A stretch of DNA of 6,419 nucleotides from Desulfobacteraceae bacterium. GTDB lineage: Bacteria; Desulfobacterota; Desulfobacteria; Desulfobacterales; JAABSP01. The stretch is from the NCBI GenBank assembly GCA_011390035.1, contig JAABTE010000151.1, positions 1-6,419 of the forward strand, given 5' to 3'. Shown here piece by piece: positions 1 to 6,188 of this stretch. The translations under genes and the position numbers were made by a program. The notes beneath the pieces are model-generated. The model worked only from the letters and a program-made list of their open reading frames with translations. It was not told the DNA's origin and made no database searches. Within the stretch, counting starts at the first letter, position 1, and each line of letters starts with the position of its first letter.

Positions 1-86
1 AGAGCCACGGGGGCGTCATCTTTGCGGAAAGCCTGTCCGGCCAGGGCAGCGTGTTTACCATCCTGCTGCCCCGCCTGTCCGCGTAA
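1..86 (+). CDS. Sensor histidine kinase, C-terminal fragment (5' end outside window)
   Basis: Only the last 27 codons are present, read from base 3 to the TAA stop at 84-86. The peptide begins SHGGVIFAES and continues with LSGQGSVFTILLPRLSA. This matches the end of a histidine-kinase ATPase (HATPase_c) domain, where the pattern 'HGG-I-x-x-x-S-x-x-G-x-G-(S/T)-x-F-x-(I/F)-x-LP' follows the G2 box and closes the ATP-binding fold. The kinase would autophosphorylate a conserved histidine that lies upstream of the window. The protein stops a few residues after the LP, so it has no C-terminal receiver domain. Its sensor region and partner cannot be seen. It is separated from the next gene by about 190 bp containing an independent promoter, so it is probably not in the same transcription unit, although read-through is possible. 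High confidence in the family, none in the specific role. Confidence 0.78.
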   Translation, partial: SHGGVIFAESLSGQGSVFTILLPRLSA

Positions 87-159
87 GGAAAAGGAATCAT
101 AATGGCATCCTGAAGCCGGGCCGCGTAGTCGCCCCCCGGAACAAATCCCTTCTTACACA

Positions 160-185
160 AAATTCCTGTAGTTTCAAATTCCTGT
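160..185 (+). repeat. Direct repeat AAATTCCTGT x2, possible operator
   Basis: The 10-mer AAATTCCTGT occurs at 160-169 and again at 176-185, a 16 bp period, with the second copy running into the first base of the -35 box. A degenerate copy (AAATCCCTTC, 7 of 10 matches) begins at 143, 17 bp further upstream. Tandem sites next to a -35 box are typical of activator binding sites, but a 10 bp repeat in an AT-rich stretch can arise by chance. The binding protein is unknown; the HTH-REC protein encoded downstream is one candidate. Confidence 0.35.
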
Positions 186-213
186 TGACAAAGCCGGGCT
201 TATAAAATATAAC
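185..213 (+). promoter_or_regulatory. Sigma70-type promoter for the MCP gene and probably the downstream genes
   Basis: The -35 box TTGACA (185-190) is a perfect consensus. After a 17 bp spacer comes TATAAC (208-213), five of six matches to TATAAT. Transcription would begin around 219-221, giving a leader of about 55 nt. The sequence around and after the -10 box is strikingly AT-rich compared with the GC-rich genes. The strength of the match suggests a housekeeping-sigma promoter rather than the flagellar sigma28 type often found before chemoreceptor genes. The spacing to the start codon and the ribosome binding site support it as the promoter of the 276-2501 gene. Confidence 0.75.
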
Positions 214-224
214 ACATAATATGT
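214..224. promoter_or_regulatory. Short palindrome at predicted transcription start
   Basis: ACATA-A-TATGT is a perfect inverted repeat with 5 bp arms around one central base, lying one base after the -10 box and covering the predicted start of transcription. A repressor bound here would block initiation. The arms are short and the surrounding DNA is AT-rich, so chance is a real alternative. Confidence 0.25.
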
Positions 225-262
225 CCAATTTGATCATTTCGTATATATTGTATTATAAACTA

Positions 263-268
263 AAGGAG
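263..268 (+). promoter_or_regulatory. Ribosome binding site of the MCP gene
   Basis: AAGGAG is a strong Shine-Dalgarno match, 7 nt before the ATG at 276. It fixes the start of the chemoreceptor at MKNLKLSMKI, directly before the first membrane helix, and rules against the overlapping frame that starts at 221. Confidence 0.85.
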
Positions 269-275
269 AAGCGAA

Positions 276-2501
276 ATGAAAAACCTGAAGTTGAGCATGA
301 AGATCGGCCTGGGGTTCGGTATTCTTTTGGCCATCGCGTTCTTATTGGGCGCCTTTTCCATATGGAGGATGAGCGGCGTGAAAGAGCAAGCCACCATGCT
401 GGCCGACGAGTACGTGCCCGAGGTGGAGGTGGCCAACGAGGTGGAGCGGTCCTCCCTTTCCACCATGTACGAGATTCGCGGATACGCCCTGAGCCGGGAT
501 GACAGCTATCTGGAACAGGGCCGGCGACACCTGGCCCAGGTCATATCCAATCTGCGTGCGGCGGAGGATCTGGCGGAAAAATCGCCAAACCTTACCATGC
601 TCAAAGAGGCCGTAGGCACGATGGAAAAGGCCGTCATGGATTACGAGAACCTGCTGGAGGCCACGGTTTCCGGAAACCTGGCCATCGCAGACATCCGGTC
701 CAACATGGACCGGGAGGCAACCCGGCTGATTGAGGGCTGCGCCGCTTTCATCGAAAGCCAGGAGGAGGCCATGCGGCGGGAGATCGCCGAGGGCGCCTCG
801 GCCCCCATGCTCAACGAGCGCCTCGATAAGATCGGGCTGATCAATGACGCCCTCGATATCGCCAACACGATCCGGGTGATCAACTTCAAGGCCCAGGCGG
901 ACCGGAATGTGGAAGCCCTCGCCCAGGGCATCGCCCGCTTTGCGGAAGGCGACGAAAAGATGCGGAAAATCGCCCCCCTGACCCGCGAAAAAGCCAATCA
1001 GAATCAGGTCGAGGCCATCATGGCCGCCGCCGGCGCCTACCGGGACGCCATGGCGGCGCTGCAAAAGGCGTGGCGGGAAATTGACGCCGTAACCGCCCGG
1101 CGGGAGGCCGCGGCGGAAAGGGTGCTGGTAGAGGCCAAGGCGACGGCGGAAAAGGGGATCAACGAGAGCCTCGAGATCGCCCGGGAGACCAACGCCAGCC
1201 TTTCCGCGGCCAGCCGGGCCATGATCATCGGCCTGGTGGTGGCCCTGCTCGCCGGCGTCATCATCGCCGCGGTGATAACCCGTGGCATAGTGGCGCCCAT
1301 GCGCAAGGGCGTGGAGTTCGCCGGGCGGGTGGCCCAGGGGGACCTGACGGCCACCATCGACATCGATCAGAAGGACGAAGCGGGGGAGCTGGCCCAGACC
1401 CTGCGGGACATGATCCAGCGGATCCGGGCCGTGGTGGCGGACGTTAAGTCCGCCGCGGGCAACGTCTCCGCGGGCAGCCAGGAGATGAGTTCCAGCGCCC
1501 AGCAGATGTCCCAGGGGGCATCCGAGCAGGCGGCCTCCGCCGAGGAGGTGTCCGCCTCCATGGAGCAGATGGCGGCCAACATCCGCATGAACGCGGACAA
1601 CGCCACCCAGACGGAGCGGATCTCCGTGGCCTCGGCAAAATCCGCCCGGGATGGCAGGAATGCCGTGGAGCAGACCGTGACGGCCATGAGGGACATTGCG
1701 GAAAAGATCAACATCATCGAGGAGATCGCCCGCCAGACCGATCTTCTGGCCCTCAACGCGGCCATCGAGGCAGCCCGGGCCGGCGATCACGGCAAGGGCT
1801 TCGCAGTGGTGGCCTCGGAGGTGCGCAAGCTGGCCGAGCGCAGCCAGCGGGCGGCGGCGGAGATTTCAAAGCTGTCCATCTCCAGCGTGGACATCGCCGA
1901 AACAGCCGGCAAGATGCTGGAAAAGATGGTGCCGGACATCGAAAAGACCTCCGGCCTTGTCCAGGAGATCAACGCCGCCTCAAGGGAGCAGGACCTGGGG
2001 GCGGACCAGATCGCCCGGGCCATCCAGCAGCTTGACCAGGTGATCCAGCAGAACTCGGCCGTGGCCGAGGAGATGGCAAGCACCTCCGAGGAGCTGGCCA
2101 GCCAGTCCGAGCAGTTGCAGTCGGCCATCGGCTTTTTCAAGGTGGATGGCGACGATTCTGGCCGGTACGGCGGCGCGGTCGGCTATCAACAGTCCAGCCT
2201 GTCGGTGGGTTACTGGCAGCCCCGGGGACACGGCGGAAAGGCGGGCGCGCCCCACCCCCCAGCCCGGCGGAAGAGCGGGAAAGCCCATCAGCGGGTGGAA
2301 AGGGTCCCGGGCCAGATCCTCCGTCCCGGCCCCGAGCGCGAATACGGCGAGCGCGGCCTCGACCGGGGCCATGAAGCGGCCCGGGAGGCCGACGGCGGCC
2401 GGGGCCCGACGGACAACCGCCCCCCGAGAGGCGAGACCCCCGAGGATGAAGGCGGCGCCCGGCGCGATTGGGAAAAAGATGAAGGCTTTGTGAAGTATTA
2501 A
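276..2501 (+). CDS. Methyl-accepting chemotaxis protein with HBM-type periplasmic sensor
   Basis: This is an inner-membrane chemoreceptor that would sense a small molecule in the periplasm and control CheA kinase through CheW. A first membrane helix (about residues 10-30) is followed by a roughly 280-residue all-helical periplasmic region that resembles the helical bimodular (HBM) domain in length and style; known HBM receptors bind organic acids and related ligands, but the ligand here is unknown. A second helix (about 315-338, AMIIGLVVALLAGVIIAAVI) leads to a HAMP domain (about 338-390) and the signalling hairpin (about 400-620). The hairpin tip is canonical: EEIARQTDLLALNAAIEAAR, then GDHGKGFAVVASEVRKLAER. 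Likely methylation segments are ASEQAASAEEVSASMEQ and AEEMASTSEELASQSEQ. Residues 622-741 form an unusual tail rich in Gly, Arg, Pro and Glu, ending DEGFVKY, which resembles the acidic-aromatic C-terminal tethers that recruit CheR. It has a strong ribosome binding site and promoter, and is followed 4 bp later by the HTH-REC gene. Family certain; ligand unknown. Confidence 0.96.
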   Translation: MKNLKLSMKIGLGFGILLAIAFLLGAFSIWRMSGVKEQATMLADEYVPEVEVANEVERSSLSTMYEIRGYALSRDDSYLEQGRRHLAQVISNLRAAEDLAEKSPNLTMLKEAVGTMEKAVMDYENLLEATVSGNLAIADIRSNMDREATRLIEGCAAFIESQEEAMRREIAEGASAPMLNERLDKIGLINDALDIANTIRVINFKAQADRNVEALAQGIARFAEGDEKMRKIAPLTREKANQNQVEAIMAAAGAYRDAMAALQKAWREIDAVTARREAAAERVLVEAKATAEKGINESLEIARETNASLSAASRAMIIGLVVALLAGVIIAAVITRGIVAPMRKGVEFAGRVAQGDLTATIDIDQKDEAGELAQTLRDMIQRIRAVVADVKSAAGNVSAGSQEMSSSAQQMSQGASEQAASAEEVSASMEQMAANIRMNADNATQTERISVASAKSARDGRNAVEQTVTAMRDIAEKINIIEEIARQTDLLALNAAIEAARAGDHGKGFAVVASEVRKLAERSQRAAAEISKLSISSVDIAETAGKMLEKMVPDIEKTSGLVQEINAASREQDLGADQIARAIQQLDQVIQQNSAVAEEMASTSEELASQSEQLQSAIGFFKVDGDDSGRYGGAVGYQQSSLSVGYWQPRGHGGKAGAPHPPARRKSGKAHQRVERVPGQILRPGPEREYGERGLDRGHEAAREADGGRGPTDNRPPRGETPEDEGGARRDWEKDEGFVKY

Positions 2502-2505
2502 AGCC

Positions 2506-3072
2506 ATGGGCGAGCGGGAGCGTTATTACAGCATACCGGAAGCGGCCCGGAACTGCGGGGTCAGCCGCACCACCATGTGGAACTGGGTCAAGTCGGGCCA
2601 CATCAACGCCTATGTCACCCCCGGCGGCCACCACCGGATACTTCAAGAAGAGATCGAGCGGGTGCTGGTCGAGGGCCGGATCACGGCCACGCGCAGCGCC
2701 GGCCCGAAAACCGTCCTGCTGGTGGACGATGATCCGGAGGTCATCCAGATGATCCAGACCCGGCTGGCCCGGGAGGCGATCCGCTCAGTGGTGGCCCGGG
2801 ACGGCTTCGAGGCGGGCATGAAGCTGCTGTCCGACCGGCCCGACCTGGTACTGCTGGACCTTTACATGCCGGGCCTGGACGGGTTTCAGGTCTGTAAAAC
2901 CATCAAGGAGAGCCCGGAGCTTCGGGCCATCAAGGTGCTGATCGTCACCGGATTCGACACGGCGGAAAACCGGCGCCGGGCGATGGCCCTGGGGGCGGAC
3001 GCCTACCTGCCCAAATCCATGGACCCGGGCAGGATCGTGAAACAGGTCGGGGAAATGCTGGCGGCGGAATGA
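2506..3072 (+). CDS. Response regulator with N-terminal MerR/excisionase-like HTH and C-terminal receiver domain
   Basis: A predicted cytoplasmic DNA-binding response regulator. Residues 7-55 form a MerR/excisionase (HTH_17)-type helix-turn-helix: YYSIPEAARNCGVSRTTMWN, then WVKSGHINAYVTPGGHHRI, with the typical 'TPGGHxRI' wing. A linker (about 56-67) joins it to a receiver domain (68-188) with all key residues: acidic pocket D74-D76 in LLVDDDPE, phosphoacceptor D118 in LVLLDLYMPG, T148 in LIVTGF and K170 in YLPKSM. Most DNA-binding response regulators have the receiver first; here the order is reversed, and the dimerisation helix of classical MerR proteins is replaced by the receiver. It therefore probably uses phosphorylation to control dimerisation or binding. 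The start at 2506 is the only usable one, since TGA at 2491-2493 closes the frame upstream. Its Shine-Dalgarno is poor, which suggests translational coupling to the MCP stop 4 bp away. The hybrid kinase downstream is the obvious candidate partner. Target genes unknown. Confidence 0.92.
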   Translation: MGERERYYSIPEAARNCGVSRTTMWNWVKSGHINAYVTPGGHHRILQEEIERVLVEGRITATRSAGPKTVLLVDDDPEVIQMIQTRLAREAIRSVVARDGFEAGMKLLSDRPDLVLLDLYMPGLDGFQVCKTIKESPELRAIKVLIVTGFDTAENRRRAMALGADAYLPKSMDPGRIVKQVGEMLAAE

Positions 3073-3083
3073 AAACGGCTTTC

Positions 3084-3100
3084 GGGGCCTGATCGGCCCC
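3084..3100 (+). other. GC-rich hairpin between the HTH-REC and kinase genes
   Basis: GGGGCC-TGATC-GGCCCC can form a perfect 6 bp stem with a 5 nt loop, 12 nt after the stop codon of the HTH-REC gene. It is followed by ATAAAAAG rather than a T run, and no T run follows it on the opposite strand either, so it is not a standard intrinsic terminator. It may mark an mRNA processing or stabilising point that sets different expression of the two genes, or it may have no role. Confidence 0.45.
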
Positions 3101-3126
3101 ATAAAAAGAGCGTAAACAGGGGGCGG

Positions 3127-6100
3127 ATGGATACCTCGATCGGCGTCGGCATCGTCAATAACATCGCCCTGCTGCTGGCCATGGGGCTGCTGTACGACAT
3201 CCTGGAAAAAAATGCCCCGGCCCCCGGCCGGCGGTGGCGCCAGGCGGCGGTGGGGCTGGTGATCGGCGGGATGGGCGTTGTCCTGATGGCCAGCCCGGTA
3301 AAGTTTCATCCCGGCGTGGTCTTCGACGCCCGGTCTGTGTTGCTGGGGATTTCTGGACTCTTTTTCGGGCCATGGGCCACCCTGCCGGCCATGGCCGTCA
3401 CCGCCGCCTACCGCTTGCTCATGGGCGGCATGGGGGAGTGGTTCGGGGTGGCCCTGATCCTGACCTCCGGCGGCATTGGCATGGCCTGGCGCCATTACCG
3501 GCGTCACCGGCTGGCCGCCCTGAGCCTTATGGAGCTGTATCTGTTCGGCCTTGCCATCCACGGGTGCATGCTGGCGCTGATCCTCTCCCTGCCCCGGCCC
3601 ACCGCCTTCCGGGCGATGATTGACATGGGTCCCATCGTGATCACGGCCATGCCAGCGGCCACCGCCCTGCTGGGCAAGCTCATGGCCAACCACCTGGCCC
3701 GCCAGGCCATGGCCGCGGAGCTGAGGGCCGGCGCCGAGCGGTTCCGCAACCTTTTTAACAACACACTCAACCCCATCCTTCTCATTGACGGCGACGGACG
3801 GTTCCTGGACGCCAATCCCGCCGGCCTGGCCTTTCTGGAGTGCGACCTTCCCACCCTGAGGCGCTTGTCCACGCGGGAGTTTGTGCCGCCGGGGGCCACG
3901 CCGATCCCCGCCCTCGCCCCGCCCCTGCCGGACCGGCCCGCCCTGGCGGAGGCGGACTGCTGGGTCAACGAGAGGCTCAAGACCCTGCTGCTCAACGTGG
4001 TGCCGCCCCGGCCCGGCGGAAGGGGAATATGGCACGCCATCGGCCAGGACATCACCGAGCGCAAGCGGCTGGAACGGGAGCTGCGGCTCAACGAGGCCCG
4101 GCTGGAGATCATCCGGAAGATAGCCGGCATGCGGGACGCGGACGAGAAACAGATCTCTGATTACACCCTGGAGCGGATGATCCATTTATGCCGCAGCCCC
4201 ATCGGATTCCTGGGATTTCTGACCCCGGACGAGGGAACCATGGTAATCCACGCCTGGTCCCAGGCGTCCATGGCCGCCTGCGCCATCCAGAACAAGCCCA
4301 TCGCGTTTCCCATCGATCAGGCCGGGCTGTGGGGCGAGCCGGTGCGGCGGCGCCGGCCGATGATCTTCAACGACTACGCCGCCGGCCACCCGGCCAAGAA
4401 GGGCTGCCCTGAAGGGCATGTGGAAATTTCACGATTCGCCGCCATCCCGGTTTGGGACGGCGACCGCATCGTGGCGGTGGCCGCTGTGGCCAACAAAACC
4501 CTGCCCTACAACGAGTCGGACATCGGCCAGCTCGACCTGCTGATGCGGGGGATGTGGGAGCAGATCCGCCGCAAGCGCGGAGAACAGCGGGTTCTGGAAA
4601 GCGAGGCCCGGTGGCGCTCCCTTGCGGAAAGCTCGCCGGACATCATCCTGATGCTGAACCGGGATCTGAAAATCGAATTCACCAACATGGCCTTTCCCGG
4701 ATTCGCGGTGGACGACCTGATCGGGGCGGACTTCATTCAGCATATGCCCGAGGCCCGGCGCCGGTCCATCCTGGATTTGCTCAAGGGGGTTCTCGCTACG
4801 GGCGCCCCTGCCGCCTACGAGACCGAAATCCAGCCCCCGGATGGGGAAACGCGCCACTTCGAGAACCGGGTGGTGGCCCGGCGGGCGGGAGAAATGTTGG
4901 TCGGCCTGACCCTGAGCGCCAGGGACGTGACCGATAAGAAGCGGGCCGAGGTCGAACGGGCCGCCATGGACACCCGGCTCCAGCAGGCCCAGAAGATGGA
5001 GGCAATGGCCGTGCTGGCGGGGGGCATCGCCCACGATTTCAACAACATCCTGTTTCCCATAGTGGGCCTTTCCGAGATGCTGGCGGAGGATCTGCCGCCG
5101 GGGGCCCAGCGGGAAAAGGCCTCTCAGATCCATCTGGCGGCCATGCGGGCCGGGGACCTGGTGCGCCAGATCCTGGGCTTCAGCCGCCAGACCGAGGGCC
5201 GGCGGATGCCCACGCGGATTCAGCCGGTGGTCAAGGAGGTCCTCAAGCTGGCCCGGGCCACCCTTCCTTCAAACATCGTCATCCGGGACGACATCCGCCC
5301 AGACTGCGCCAAGGTGCTGGCCGACCCCACCAAGCTCCACCAGATCATCATGAACCTGATCACCAACGCCTACCACGCGTTGGAGGACGACGGCGGCGAA
5401 ATCGCCGTGTCCCTGGAGCAGACCCCCTTCGGCAACCGCCCCCTGCCCGGCCTGCCCCCGGCCCCGGCCGGATACGCCCGGCTCCAGGTCTCCGACACCG
5501 GCCACGGCATCCCGGAGGCGATCCTTTCCAAGGTGTGCGAGCCCTACTTCACCACCAAGCCCCAGGGAAAGGGCACCGGCCTGGGGCTGGCCGTGGTCCA
5601 CGGCATCGTGCGGGATTACGGGGGGGACATGGCCATTCGGAGCGCCCCCGGCCAGGGGGCGAACTTCTCCGTTTACCTGCCCATCATAGCCGGCCCGACC
5701 ATCCCCGCCGCCCCCGCCGAGGCGGCCGCGGACCCGGCGCTCCGGGGCGGGGGCGAGCATCTGCTCATCGTGGACGACGAGGAGCGCGTGCTGCTGATGG
5801 AGCGGATGATGGCCGAGCGGCTGGGCTATCGCATCACTGTCAGCGCCAACGCCGACGAGGCCCTCCGGGCCTTCGAGGCCGCCCCCGAATCGTTCGACAT
5901 GGTGATCACGGACATGACCATGCCCGGCCTGAGCGGGCTGCAACTGGCCGAGCGGCTGCGCCGGATCCGGCCGGCCCTGCCCATTGTCCTTTGCACCGGA
6001 TACCATGCCCGCCTCGACCGGGATCGAATCGTCGCAGCGGGCATTGACGGGTTTCTGAATAAGCCGGTGACAAAAGCAGAGTTCGCTCGGACCATCCGGG

Positions 6101-6183
6101 CGGCGCTGGACGCCGACGGCTCCGGCAGGGCAGGCGGCTCCGACGGCTCCGGCGGAGCAGGCGGGGCAGGCGGGGCATCCTGA
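3127..6183 (+). CDS. Membrane hybrid histidine kinase: 5TMR-LYT, PAS, GAF, PAS, HisKA, HATPase, REC
   Basis: A multi-domain sensor kinase that would autophosphorylate on histidine and pass phosphate to its own receiver. Residues 1-190 hold several hydrophobic segments matching the LytS-type 5TM receptor family, with the typical motif KFHPGVVFDARSVLLGISGL and the following YRLLMGG. A PAS domain (about 203-318, ending IWHAIGQDITERKRLERE) is followed by a GAF domain (about 335-485; MIFNDYAAGHPAKKGCPEGH, VANKTLPY) and a second PAS (about 492-605, ending SARDVTDKKRAE). HisKA (about 620-690) has the phospho-accepting H636 in GGIAHDFNNIL. The ATPase domain has the N box (N743, N747), D790 in VSDTGHGIP, EPYFTTK at 805-811 and the G2 box GKGTGLGLA. 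The receiver (about 877-996) has D883/D884, phosphoacceptor D929, T957 and K979, all intact. A Gly/Ser/Ala tail (997-1018) ends the protein. The start uses a GGGGG-type ribosome site unusually close (3 nt) to the ATG. It lies 54 bp after the HTH-REC gene, its likely phosphorelay partner, and converges on the mreB-like gene. Input signal unknown. Confidence 0.95.
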   Translation: MDTSIGVGIVNNIALLLAMGLLYDILEKNAPAPGRRWRQAAVGLVIGGMGVVLMASPVKFHPGVVFDARSVLLGISGLFFGPWATLPAMAVTAAYRLLMGGMGEWFGVALILTSGGIGMAWRHYRRHRLAALSLMELYLFGLAIHGCMLALILSLPRPTAFRAMIDMGPIVITAMPAATALLGKLMANHLARQAMAAELRAGAERFRNLFNNTLNPILLIDGDGRFLDANPAGLAFLECDLPTLRRLSTREFVPPGATPIPALAPPLPDRPALAEADCWVNERLKTLLLNVVPPRPGGRGIWHAIGQDITERKRLERELRLNEARLEIIRKIAGMRDADEKQISDYTLERMIHLCRSPIGFLGFLTPDEGTMVIHAWSQASMAACAIQNKPIAFPIDQAGLWGEPVRRRRPMIFNDYAAGHPAKKGCPEGHVEISRFAAIPVWDGDRIVAVAAVANKTLPYNESDIGQLDLLMRGMWEQIRRKRGEQRVLESEARWRSLAESSPDIILMLNRDLKIEFTNMAFPGFAVDDLIGADFIQHMPEARRRSILDLLKGVLATGAPAAYETEIQPPDGETRHFENRVVARRAGEMLVGLTLSARDVTDKKRAEVERAAMDTRLQQAQKMEAMAVLAGGIAHDFNNILFPIVGLSEMLAEDLPPGAQREKASQIHLAAMRAGDLVRQILGFSRQTEGRRMPTRIQPVVKEVLKLARATLPSNIVIRDDIRPDCAKVLADPTKLHQIIMNLITNAYHALEDDGGEIAVSLEQTPFGNRPLPGLPPAPAGYARLQVSDTGHGIPEAILSKVCEPYFTTKPQGKGTGLGLAVVHGIVRDYGGDMAIRSAPGQGANFSVYLPIIAGPTIPAAPAEAAADPALRGGGEHLLIVDDEERVLLMERMMAERLGYRITVSANADEALRAFEAAPESFDMVITDMTMPGLSGLQLAERLRRIRPALPIVLCTGYHARLDRDRIVAAGIDGFLNKPVTKAEFARTIRAALDADGSGRAGGSDGSGGAGGAGGAS
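6115..6174 (+). repeat. Short in-frame repeats at the 3' end of the kinase gene
   Basis: GACGGCTCCGGC occurs at 6115-6126 and 6142-6153 (27 bp period, in frame), and GCAGGCGGG is tandemly duplicated at 6157-6165 and 6166-6174. They encode the Gly/Ser/Ala-rich tail after the receiver domain. Because the units are multiples of three, gain or loss of a unit would change tail length without breaking the gene. The tail is probably disordered. Confidence 0.7.
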
Positions 6184-6188
6184 CCGGC

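Noticed and set aside
102..113. Three-residue mini ORF (ATG GCA TCC TGA) after AAGGAA
   Set aside because: It has a ribosome-site-like AAGGAA upstream but lies before the predicted promoter, encodes only three residues and cannot act as a leader peptide for the MCP transcript starting near 220.
103..117. Possible sigma54 promoter (TGGCA followed by GC)
   Set aside because: The distance between the GG and GC elements is one base shorter than the strict -24/-12 spacing and the second box lacks TTGC. The sigma70 promoter at 185-213 explains transcription better.
116..139. Imperfect hairpin after the upstream kinase gene (CCGGGC against GCCCCCCGG) as a terminator
   Set aside because: The stem needs a 2-base bulge and is followed by AACAAATCCCTTCTT rather than a clear T run, so the support for an intrinsic terminator is too weak.
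221..502. Plus-strand frame of 93 codons starting at the palindrome
   Set aside because: Its start has no ribosome binding site and overlaps the predicted transcription start. It runs out of frame through the well-supported MCP start, and its second half is Arg/Gly-rich shadow sequence.
342..1790. Long open frame on the minus strand opposite the MCP (482 codons)
   Set aside because: Its product is a Gly/His/Leu-rich sequence with no recognisable domain, as expected for the antisense of a GC-rich gene. The plus strand encodes a clear MCP with a canonical signalling tip.
1980..2507. Minus-strand frame opposite the MCP tail, with hydrophobic stretches
   Set aside because: I considered it because the MCP tail is odd and this frame could look like a membrane protein. 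It continues through the conserved MCP signalling region, has no recognisable family and no ribosome site that I can see, so a shadow is more likely.
2785..4185. Long open frame on the minus strand opposite the HTH-REC gene and kinase (466 codons)
   Set aside because: It spans two well-supported genes and the gap between them, has shadow-type composition (Gly, His, Pro, Gln) and no domain.
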